Assembly (NCBI GenBank): GCA_026315105.1
Contig: CM048753.1
Span: 70,797,547-70,861,546 of the forward strand
Source of the DNA: Locusta migratoria
Lineage: Eukaryota; Arthropoda; Insecta; Orthoptera; Acrididae
Reading direction: 5' to 3'
Length of the DNA stretch: 64,000 nucleotides
Made by a program: the position numbers and the translations under genes. The first letter of the stretch is position 1; each line of letters opens with the position of its first letter. The notes under the pieces were generated by a model. It saw only the letters and a program-made list of their open reading frames with translations, was not told where the DNA came from and made no database searches. This document shows positions 22,013 to 31,239 of this stretch, in pieces.

Positions 22013-22211
22013 AAAATGTTCAAATGTTTGTTAAGCTTAAGGGACTTAACTACGGGGTCACCAGTCCCTAAACTTACAAACTACTTACGAATTACCTACA
22101 ACTAAGGACGGCACACATATCCATGCCCGAGGGGGGATTCGAACCCCCGACCGTAGTGGTCGTGCAGACCATGACTGAAGCGCCTCAGTCCCCTCGGCCA
22201 CCGCGGCCGGC
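22013..22211 (-). mobile_element. tRNA-derived SINE, type 1
   Basis: Full-length minus-strand copy flanked by the perfect 10-bp duplication ATACAATAAC (22003-22012 and 22212-22221). It lies 142 bp from the plus-strand copy at 21673-21871, in tail-to-tail orientation. Confidence 0.93.
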
Positions 22212-22833
22212 ATACAATAACACAAAACGAAGTAAATAAAACGGGATGTCCACTATATTACGACTTGTCAACCTCCACGAACCGTATTTCAAGACATTAT
22301 GCTTTCCGAAGGCGTTTCTATTGCAACACAGTTGCACAGCACTTTAAGAAGAGACCAAGATGTCTCGTTAAGGCTCTGACTGCCACGTCATTCTTCGTTG
22401 TTGGCTGCAAGGTTTCGCAGAGCGTTCCAGTCAGACGTACGTCTCAATGAATCACGCTAATAAGGTCGTCAGCCTGTGCTATATTGCTGCTTACAATTCA
22501 GCCTGTCCTGCCACTGTAATATTGGGAGCAGAACGCGCCTGCTGTATGACAAGGTTAAGAAATGAAATTACTCTGCAGTTATGTGAATTGGATCAAATGA
22601 CGTCTGACAACTGGAAAAGAGTGCATCCGAACAGAATACATGGTGGAACTAGAGGAAGCGAGCATCCAATTTAGTGATCTATCGCTGGAAATACTGATTA
22701 ACGTATTACAATTAATCGCGCTCTCCTTTGAATACATTCACACGAAATATAAAGGAAAGTGAAGTGGCTTGTTAACATACTGGCCAAGTAATGAAAAAAA
22801 TTAAACAAATCTTGAACTTAGATTTTACGATAG

Positions 22834-24090
22834 TGATTAGATTAGATTAGTACTTGTTATATAGATCATGAATACGATACTTCGTAAAGATGTGGAACGT
22901 TTCAGGTTAATGAAAGGTGTCTTTACAAATTATTACTTTGTACTAAATATTACATGACACAATTTTTTATTTCTTTTTTTTTATTTTTATTATTTCTTTT
23001 TTCCGATTTACTAATTTATATCTAAAAATTCATCTATAGTGTAGAAGGAGTTGACATGCAGAAATTCGTTTAATTTATTTTTAAATGCTTGTTGGCTATC
23101 TGTCAGGCTTTTGATACTGTTTGGTAGGTGACCAAATACTTTTGTGGCAGCATAATTCACCCCTTTCTATGACATTTAACCTTGAATAGTGAATATCATC
23201 CTTTCTCCTAGTGTTGTAGCTATGCACACTGCTATTACGTTTGAATTGGTTCGGATTGTTAATAACAAATTTCATGAGTTAATATATATACATTGTGAAG
23301 CTACAGTGAGTATCCCTAGATCCCTGAATAAATGTCTGCAGGATGCTCTTGGGTGGGCTCCAGCAATTATTCTGATTACACACTTTTGTGCAATGAATAC
23401 TTTTCTACTCAATGATGAATTACCCCAGAAAATGATGTTATACGAAAGCAGAGGATGAAAATAGGCATAGTAAGCTAATTTACTGAGATGTATATCACCA
23501 AAATCTGCAATTACCCTAATAGCATAAGTTGCCGAACTCAAACGTTTCAACAGATATTCAATGTGTTTTTTCGAGTTCAACCCCTCATCAATGCTTGAAT
23601 ATTCTACCTTTGTTACAGATTTCTGATAAAAGTCCATATTTATTAATGGTGGCATTCCATTTACTGTATGGAACTGTATGTACTGTGTTTTATCAAAATT
23701 TAATGATAGTCCATTTGTTGAGAACCACTTAATGATTTCCTGAAAGATGTTACTTATAATTTCATCAGTTAGTTCTTGTCTGCTAGGTGTGATAACTATA
23801 CTTGTATAATCAACAAAAGGAACCAGCTCTGAATCTTCATGAATATAGAATGGCAAGTCATTAATATATATTAAGAACAGCAAAGGGCCCAAGACTGAAA
23901 ATTTGTGGCACCCCATTTTTTATTGCTCTCCAGTTTGAGGACTCAGACGTTTTTCCATATTATGAGAACTACTAATGTGAACTTTCTGCACTCTTCCTGT
24001 TAGGTACGATTTAAACCATTTGTGCAATGTCCCATTCGTACCAAAATACTTTAGTTTACCTAGAGTGAGAGAGGTAACTCTACCTACAGG
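22834..24090 (-). pseudogene. Jockey-like LINE, 3' half, degraded
   Basis: The 3' end is a GATTA-repeat tail at 22835-22850 followed (minus strand) by an untranslated end and a 214-codon RT/C-terminal frame at 23272-23916. Visible motifs are SVLGPLLFLIYINDLP, LVPFVDYTSIV (where active members have a YADDT box, so the catalytic pair is lost), GLSLNFDKTQ and YYAYFHPLLSYNIIFWG. Homology extends past the frame start to about 24090 (KWFKSYL-type peptide in another frame). Endonuclease and ORF1 are absent. A 68-bp piece of the same 3' end occurs at 43912-43979. The 23-bp to 1-kb stretch after 24090 shows no feature. Confidence 0.85.
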
Positions 24091-25449
24091 TCTTATTACT
24101 CAATTATGGCATCCGAGATAGTGACGAATAAAAAAAACTATCCATCTAGCGCAGAATTTACTTATTTTACTCCAAAAAATGATAAAGTTAAAAGGGATAT
24201 AATGGATCATAGCAGAAACCGCAATAGCAGCCTGCTGAGAATATCGAAGTCGTACAAAAATTAAATTAGTATTAGAATATTACAGAAACAGACCAGGACT
24301 ATAAAACTTCTGACATATTCATATAATTTCGCAAGTGGAAGAAGGTTTTCTTCTTTAATTCCTACAGTTTTGAAATACTGAATATGAATTAAGCTATTGG
24401 ACAGTGAAAACAGCATTGAAACGGAGAGATAGTACATTGTACCGTTTCTGGCAGTAAAATGCACAAAGCAGTAAGAGAGAGAAATGTAACCAAGAAATTA
24501 AATTGCTTGGGAAGGTAAAGCAGAAGTTTACGCAGCTTAGTGGAATATCTAGGAAGACATCCTGGATATCAATATGCACTATAAACAACGTAATAGATAA
24601 CAATATTCGAATCTAGGACTGAAGCACGAGAATGATAGTTGCAAGTATGAGACGACAACACATCATTGACTGAAGAATATTAACCGTATTGACAACAGCC
24701 GGAATTAGATGAGTCTTTTCAAAGTTTTTATTTCTCGTGACTACAAAAAGCTTTACGAGATTCGGTAGCAGTATTATTTTAGAAACACAAGCAACACTAT
24801 AGGTTAAAAGATGATACGTTCCCACTGAGATAGCCTTGTTTTATTCATTACTATTGACTTATAAGACTGTGTCAAATGTATTTTTCGTTAATATTTGACC
24901 TTTTGTTCGAAATTAGCTAGTAGTGAGGAGCAAAACTCTGTATTTAAACAACAGAGAGACTCAACAGAATCATGATATTTTAACCCTTTCGTGGTTTTTA
25001 CTCATTTTTTTTTTAGAATATCTTAAGTTATCTCAGCTGTTACAGTCTGATTTGGGTCAGGATTACAAATATGACACTCAAAAAATTTTAGCACATTCCA
25101 TTTTTCCTAAAATAAAAAGGTGGGACACATACGTCCCACTGATCATTTCTGGCACCGATTTACCTAAGACTTTTTAAAATAATTCCTTAAGTTATCCTAA
25201 ATGTCATAGGGTCTAAACAAGTGCATGATTCAAAAATTTGTTATGCACACCATATTTAAAAAATAAAATAAAATAAATAAAAAGCGAGAGAGCTGTCTCG
25301 TAGCTTCTATAATAGAAAATGCAGATAATAGTAAACCACATGCCGTGTTTTATTAGCGCAAAAATTTACAGAAAAACAGTTTTTCTTTGAAATATGAGTA
25401 CTACAATATCGCAACATAAAGGCACTATAGGGCTACACTATGGTCACTC
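24091..25449. other. AT-rich stretch without recognised feature
   Basis: Only short open frames, none with a motif I recognise, and no repeat arms or SINE heads. Confidence 0.5.
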
Positions 25450-25646
25450 AATGTTCAAATGTTTGTATAGCTTATGGGACTTAACTACGTGGTCATCAGT
25501 CCCTAAACTTACAAACTACTTATGAATTAGCTAATACTAAAGACTGCACAAATATCCATACCCGAGGGGGGATTCGAACCCCCGACCGTAGTGGCCGTGC
25601 TGACCGTGACTGGAGCGCCTCAGTCCCCTCGGCCACCGCGGACGGC
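25450..25646 (-). mobile_element. tRNA-derived SINE, type 1
   Basis: Minus-strand copy with intact B box (GATTCGAACCC on the plus strand) and head ending CCACCGCGGACGGC. It abuts the palindrome at 25647 with no spacer. No clear target duplication was found. Confidence 0.88.
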
Positions 25647-25946
25647 TTATGTTGTCATATGAGATGTTTATGAATTTACGGTTTTTGGCATTTATTTGAC
25701 AGCTGTCCAGAGATGTAGTATTTTTGCATTATTTGCACAGAGAATTGATACCTATGAGTGGTAAGAGATAGATTATATGATCGTTTTGTCGACACCACAC
25801 TCACAAAACGATCATATAATCTCTTAACACTCTTAGGTATCAATTCTCTGTGCAAATAATGTAAACATACTACATCTCTAGAGAGCTGTCAAATAAATGT
25901 CAATTATTATTATGTAAATTCATAAACATCTCATATGACAACATAA
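25647..25946. repeat. 300-bp palindromic element (TIR/MITE-like)
   Basis: Arms of about 143 bp (from TTATGTTGTCATATGAGATG to its complement ending at 25946) surround a loop of about 15-20 bp centred near 25796. The inner arms read ACGATCATATAATCTCTTA and its partner. An indel and several substitutions separate the arms. It is likely a miniature inverted-repeat element. Confidence 0.88.
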
Positions 25947-26211
25947 TATTATTAAATTACGTGATATTAATAATATATATATATATAAAAAAAAGAAATC
26001 ACGTCACAATAAGACCGAAATATACAGATTAACAAAATGTGATGTATCAATTCTTTTCCCTCTTTTTTTAAATAAGCATGCAGCATAGTACAAAATGTTA
26101 TGAAAACTTACGTATTGCAGGCACACCTGAAGACGACTTTTCCGCGGCGGAGTAGCCGAGCGGTCTAAAGCGTCTCGCTGCGGAGCGCGCGGTTGCTCGC
26201 CGTGGAGGTTC

Positions 26212-26500
26212 AAAATGTTCAAATGTTCAAATGTTGGTATAGTTTATGGGACTTAACTACGGTGTCATGTCCCTAAACTTACAAACTACTTATGAACTAG
26301 CTAAGACTAAGGACGGCACAAATATCCATGCCCGAGGGTGGATTCGAACCCCCGACCGTAGTGGCTGTGCAGACCGTGACTGAAGCGCCTCAATTACGTG
26401 GTATTAATAATATATATAAAAAAAGAAATCACGTCACAATAAGACCGAAATATACAGCTTAACAAAATGTGATGTATGTATGTATGTGACCGCGGCCGGC
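26212..26500 (-). mobile_element. tRNA-derived SINE, type 1, with a locally copied insert
   Basis: A minus-strand type 1 SINE inside the type 2 SINE. Near its head, at GCGCCTCA, about 10-15 bp are replaced by a segment (26392-26477) that copies 25955-26047, followed by TGTATGTATG-type bases and then the end of the SINE head (CCGCGGCCGGC, 26490-26500). Confidence 0.9.
26392..26477 (+). repeat. Direct copy of 25955-26047
   Basis: The 86-bp segment matches 25955-26047 with a couple of substitutions plus a shorter TA run: AATTACGTG, then an A-rich run, GAAATCACGTCACAATAAGA, CCGAAATATACAG and AACAAAATGTGATGTAT in the same order and orientation. Source and copy are about 430 bp apart, and the source lies outside the SINE. 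Confidence 0.93.
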
Positions 26501-26764
26501 CGTGTAGGTTCGAGTCCTCCCTGGGGCATGGGTGTGTGTGTTTGTCCATAGGTTAGTTTACCTAGGTTTAAGTAGTTTGTAAGCTACGGACTGATGACCA
26601 CGCAGTTTGGTCCGATAGATCCACAAATATTTGAACATTCGAAGACGACTTTTAAGGCGAAATAAGCTTATAGTGTAACTGTAGCGAACAATGTTGAAAT
26701 TAAATAATTCTTATTATTAAAATGTCGATGTACGACGTTACTAACACTGTGGGCCCTGCTGATG

Positions 26765-26836
26765 AGAAGATCACAAAGCGTGGAGAGCTGCATCAAACCA
26801 GTCTGCGGACTGAAGACCACAACAACAACAACAAAA
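26765..26836 (+). mobile_element. 3' end fragment of the RTE LINE
   Basis: GAGAGCTGCATCAAACCAGT and GGACTGAAGACCACAACAAC, with an AAC-repeat tail, match the 3' end of the minus-strand RTE copy at 17886-17940. It is strongly 5' truncated. Confidence 0.8.
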
Positions 26837-26887
26837 TATTACAAGGTCAATAACTTGATATATCTCGGGCCTACAGTGTTACAAATG

Positions 26888-28048
26888 TCGTATATTGACA
26901 TAATGTGAAAGTATTGTCCAAACACTATAATTAATTAATTATTTATTTATTTCTCACACAATATATCTTTCGGCATTTAATGCCATCGTCAGGTGTTTCT
27001 GCAAAAACATTTGCTTATATGAGTATGTATCCAAATGCAACATCAATAAATTTTCGTAAATACCATTTTACAAATTTCACTTAGAAAGTGTGCAGTACGT
27101 ACCGTATTTAGAGGTAGTAAATGCTTCAACTGACTATTTATTAGGTGATGATTTATATCTGATTTCTGAATTGTAGCCAGTTACAGCATCTGTCAATACC
27201 TCTGAATACTATACGTTTACAAATATTTTCAATTTTTTCTTTCAGAGAGAAACTTATAAGTTAATAGATATGGTATTATTTTCTTTATTATTTCTGTCGT
27301 CTATGTTGTTATTAGCAATTATGTTTTAAAATTTTATTAGAAATTTTGGAGTATATTAGGCATTATACATTTTATTTGACATGGTTATCTTCGTCTTTGG
27401 TTGATTTTAACATTATATTACGATCTCTGATTTATGTAAGCTCCGTTACCCTTTATCTAGCATAAATTTATGCAATAAAGTTATCGATGTAATTTTTATG
27501 TTTAAAATCGGTTTGATCGTTTAATAAATTGCTTGGGTCACTAGTTGCGTGGATACATACTTCAATTTCTTATAGAATGTTCATTTCATATCCCTTTTTA
27601 CATGTAAAATTTTGAGTGCGTTTTCATGTTTACATGACGACAGAAATAATAAAGAAAATAATGCCATATCTATTAACTTATAAGTTTCTCTCCGAAAGAA
27701 AAAACTGAAAATATTTGTAAACGTATAGTATTCAGAGGTATTGACAGATGCTGTAACTGGCTACAATTCAGAAATCAGATATAAATCATCACCTAATAAA
27801 TAGTCAGTTGAAGCATTTACTACCTCTAAATACGGTACGTACTGCACACTTTCTAAGTGAAATTTGTAAAATGGTATTTACGAAAATTTATTGATGTTGC
27901 ATTTGGATACATACTCATATAAGCAAATGTTTTTGCAGAAACACCTGACGATGGCATTAAATGCCGAAAGATATCTTGTGTGAGAAATAAATAAATAATT
28001 AATTACATTGTTTGGACAATACTTTCACATTATGTCAATATATTACAA
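26888..28048. repeat. Long foldback with arms of about 413 bp
   Basis: 26888-27300 and 27637-28048 are reverse complements with only a few mismatches. Outer ends read GTCGTATATTGACATAATG and its partner at 28048. The loop of 336 bp (27301-27636) is AT-rich and unique in the window. The arms include TTTCGGCATTTAATGCCATC, a motif style shared with other foldbacks here. No transposase frame is present. A transcript would form a very long hairpin. The P-like element starts 9 bp beyond the right arm. Confidence 0.93.
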
Positions 28049-28056
28049 GGTATTAG

Positions 28057-29440
28057 CACAGTCTAATAAATACAGTCGCGACACTCACTGCTGTGAAACC
28101 TGTTACCGCCTGGCATTTGGAGCGACACTAGCGCTCCAAGCGGTCGTAAAGCCGGCTGTCTCTTACAGCGGTATACCACACATTATAATGCCCGCTTGTA
28201 ATTACTTTTATGTGTGGTTTTTTTCTAAATATTGTATATATTCTTGCACTCCAAGCTTTATTTAAGTATGTTGACACGACTGAGTCTAAAAGAAACGTAA
28301 ACCGAGCAGAAACTCGTTGTGATCTGATACAAACTGCAATATATTACGAAGTAATTCTTTAGAAATTGCTTGCAGCTTAACGTGCTGGTAGTGATAGATA
28401 AACATAGTATTTTGCGCAGACAAGCATATAATTGAACTTCCAAGGGACAGTTAAATATCAATAAATGTAAATTTAGCAAAAACTCGCGAATAAACTGACG
28501 CTAACTGCAACATATTTATGACAAAATTCTTCAGACATTGCACCTTACTTTTCTGGTAAACACAGTATTTCGCACATGAAAACATGTAATTAGCCTTCCT
28601 GGTGTTAAAAACTGCGAAAAAAGGTTTGTCCCCTGTTCTTTAGTTATGAGAACACCCACTGGCAATGAAACTTTCGTCTAATATAAATTTACTGGGAGGC
28701 TATTTCAACTAGACGTTATTTTAAGATAATACGTCGATTTCACGACAGTTTAAATGCATATTATATGGATGATCCTCAGTAATTACACAGTCTGTCATTT
28801 TATGGTTGATAAAAGAGGGAGGAGTGGGAGGGGGCGGGGCGACAATCGTCTGTAAAATAAGACGGCTCTGTGGTTTCCGGTAAATAGGTTTGTGTGTTAG
28901 ACTGTGGTTTTCCTTAGATAAAACAGAGAACATTAATAGCGGCCACACTGAACACTTCTTTTCCATACATTTGCCTCAGTAGTAAATTATTTTCGAATGC
29001 CCACACAGAAATGCTCAGCATTAACTGAACAAGGATAGTTCATCTCCCAAAACGCGGAATCTTTATCCAACAGATCTTGTTGTCTGCTATTTATAAGCCA
29101 TTTCTTGATCCTAAAAAGAAATAATCTTCAATAAGAGTCTGTTGCTTTCAAGATAATCGTAAATAAGCATTACCGAAATATGATGTTACATACCTCTCAG
29201 GCTCTGTAGGAAACCTAAAGAATGACAAATGTGGCGTCTTCTTCTTGTTGTTGCTGCAATTTATTGCACTACACACGCTTCCCTTCGTAAAAACCATTTC
29301 GTACACCAAAACACACAACAACCAACACACGTCTCGTATACGATATAGAACAACGTGGCTTTACGTCCGCAAGGAGCGCTGCAGTCGCCTAGTATAACAA
29401 AAATCAGCGATAGTGTCGCGACTGTATATGTTAGACTGTG
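28057..29440 (-). mobile_element. P-like DNA transposon, internally deleted, with THAP exon
   Basis: Both ends carry a 28-bp imperfect terminal inverted repeat: CACAGTCTAA at the tip, then two or three mismatches, then ATACAGTCGCGACAC. It is flanked by the 7-bp duplication GTATTAG (28050-28056 and 29441-29447), close to the 8 bp typical of P elements. Further in, AGCGCTCC(A/T)(A/T)GCGG(T/A)CGTAAAGC occurs near both ends in inverted orientation (about 28130 and 29360), as expected of transposase-binding subterminal repeats. Only the first coding exon remains recognisable. Kolobok elements also carry THAP but duplicate TTAA, so P is favoured. Confidence 0.75.
29194..29297 (-). pseudogene. THAP zinc-finger N-terminal exon of a P-like transposase
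   Basis: From the second in-frame ATG the exon encodes MVFTKGSVCSAINCSNN and continues with HLSFFRFPTEPER. Cys-X4-Cys near the start and SFFRFP before the break match the N-terminal half of a THAP (C2CH) DNA-binding domain, whose CysHis half would be in the next exon. The exon ends at CCTGAGAG followed by GTATGT, a good splice donor on the minus strand. The upstream ATG (29330) adds 11 residues and is less THAP-like. The rest of the transposase is not recognisable downstream. Confidence 0.65.
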
Positions 29441-29587
29441 GTATTAGTAACAGAAGTCCCGATTTTTGTGAGACGTGAAGTTGACGGGAGGTTGTTTGGC
29501 TCACACTCGCCTATTGCTTTCCCCCGTCATGCAGGCGTTATCACCAGTAGACGCCCCATGCGGGCTCGCTAGCTAGCTAGTCGGGTG

Positions 29588-29730
29588 TCAACCACTTTGC
29601 GCTTCGTTGACGGCTCCATCGCCGCTTCGCTCTGCAGCCTGTGACCTTCAATATGGCGGCCGCTACCTCTATGGAACACCTACACCACAGCCACCTCTAT
29701 GGTGTCCACTCCCTTCCCCTCCCATGTTAT
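29588..29730 (+). repeat. Dispersed repeat block, copy 1
   Basis: GTCAACCACTTTGCG, GACGGCTCCATCGC, CAATATGGCGGCC and CTCTATGGTGTCC occur here and, in the same order, at 34421-34520. Here the block runs directly into the hairpin-headed family at 29728, so it may be that family's upstream part. Confidence 0.75.
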
Positions 29731-29831
29731 TTCGGCCCACTTTAGGTTACGGTAGTAACACTAAAAGTGGGCCTTTGCAATCGTCTTTTGACAGCTCGAA
29801 ATTTAAATGAAAATTGAATAACCGAAAATTG

Positions 29832-30035
29832 TTCAAACTGTTCAAATGTTTGTAAATCTATCGGACCAAACTGCGTGGTCATCAGTCCGTAGCTTACAAA
29901 CTGCTTAAACCTAGGTAAACTAACCTACGGACAAACACACACACCCATGCCCCAGGGAGGACTCGAACCTCCACGGCGAGCAACCGCGCGCTCCGCAGCG
30001 AGACGCTTTAGACCGCTCGGCTACTCCACCGCGGC
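29832..30035 (-). mobile_element. tRNA-derived SINE, type 2
   Basis: Complete minus-strand copy with head CCGCGGTGGAGTAGCCGAG (read on minus). Perfect 11-bp target duplication ACCGAAAATTG at 29821-29831 and 30036-30046. It interrupts the hairpin-headed repeat. Confidence 0.94.
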
Positions 30036-30092
30036 ACCGAAAATTGAATAACCGAATTTGTAGAGGGGAAAATTATCTACCACTTTGCTCTC

Positions 30093-30262
30093 TTTTTTTT
30101 TATGGCACTTAACTACGGGGTCATCAGTCCCTAAACTTACAAACTACTTATGAACTACTTACGAACAAATATCCATGTCCGAGAGGGGATTAGAACCCCC
30201 GACCGCAGTGGCCGTGCAGACCGTGACTGAAGGGACTCAGTCCCCTCGGCCACCGCGGCTGG
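30093..30262 (-). mobile_element. tRNA-derived SINE, type 1, 3' shortened
   Basis: The minus-strand copy lacks the usual ACAAACATTTGAACATTTT end and joins a T run, so the 3' end is truncated or replaced. The head ends CCACCGCGGCTGGC. The B box carries a change (GATTAGAACCC on the plus strand). It interrupts the hairpin-headed family where other copies have TTTTTTCATATCTCG. Confidence 0.85.
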
Positions 30263-30871
30263 CTATATCGTATTGTTTCAGAGATATTTACAAAAATAAT
30301 GGCGATTTTGGGATGTCTGTCTGTCCGTAACGTGTTTCCTGTTTTTAAGACGAACCGTTCAACCAATCAGCACCAAATTTTACATACATGGTTGTAGTCC
30401 GCCAGAGACCAGAACCTTCCTTTTTCAAACTTTTCGGACAAAAAATACGATACTAATAAAAAAAGCGGTTTGTAATGTAATTGTAATTGCAAACCAACCG
30501 TTTATCTGACACGAAAATTCAATAACCTAATTGGTAGAGAAACCTAACTGGTAGAGGGGAAAATTCTCTACAACTTCGCTCTATTTTTTTTTTTTTTTTT
30601 CATATCTTGCATCGTTGCAGAGATATTTGCAAAAATAACGGCGATTTGACGATGTCTGTCTGGCTATAACGTGTTCCCACTTTTTAGGTTGAACCGTTCA
30701 ACCGATCGGCACCAAATTTTACAGACGTAATTGTTGGCTACCAGAGACCAGAACCTCACTTTTTAAAATATTTCGGACAAGAAATACGTTAGTAATACCA
30801 AATAAAGCCGTTTTAATGTGATTTTAAATGTAAATAAACCGTTCATCTGACGCGAAAATTGACAGCAGCAT

Positions 30872-31236
30872 GGGGTTCTCGCCTGAGCCTCAGGACGTGC
30901 GCTAGCCGCGCGTTTCGCGTATTTCAAGCGTCAACTTCACGTCGCAATATCTCGGGATGTAACTGGAATATTGCGATGCAATCAACGCCATTGTTTATGT
31001 GATCTGTCATGCTATGGATTGTTGAAGGAAAAATATATTGTGTCCATTTAAAAAAACGTAAGTTTGTGTTAAAAAACACATTTGCTTTCGTTTTAGAATG
31101 TTTCCAAATATGTACATTCATGGGCCCCAGCCGTACATTGATACCGGTGAAAGTCGTTTTTCAATAGCTGTTATTGTTCCAGAGATATTTTTGATGGACA
31201 AGATAGCTGGGACACCCTATATATATAAGTACACAT
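30872..31236 (-). mobile_element. Dispersed non-coding element, diverged copy
   Basis: On the minus strand it parallels 40580-41006: TTTTTAACACAAACTTACGT, then TTAAATGGA, a CATAAACAA block, TTACATCCCGAGATATTG, and AAGTTGACGCTTGA. It is bounded near 31215-31236 by GGGACACCCTATATATA, resembling the ACAGGGTG boundary of the other copy. No coding frame is present. It is probably a non-autonomous DNA element. Confidence 0.7.
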
Positions 31237-31239
31237 GTT

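Larger units (their letters stand above)
26142..26640 (+). mobile_element. tRNA-derived SINE, type 2, interrupted by another SINE
   Basis: The head (26142-26211) and body (26501-26640) belong to one type 2 SINE. The outer target duplication is perfect: GAAGACGACTTTT at 26129-26141 and 26641-26653. A type 1 SINE split it in the B-box region, duplicating CGTGGAGGTTC (26201-26211) as CGTGTAGGTTC (26501-26511). Confidence 0.93.
29728..30868 (+). repeat. Hairpin-headed repeat family, copy 1, with two SINE insertions
   Basis: It starts with a near-palindrome of 40 nt (GGCCCACTTT ... AAAGTGGGCC, inner GTTAC/GTAAC), followed by GCGATCGTCTTTTGACAGC-like sequence and two tandem modules (about 30285-30540 and 30540-30868). 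Each module has CAGAGATATTTGCAAAAATA, a GTCTGTCTG run, GTTCAACC and ACCAAATTTTACA. Related copies lie at 38684-39530, 60269-61164 and 62279-62640. No coding frame of note is present, and I do not recognise the family. Confidence 0.75.
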
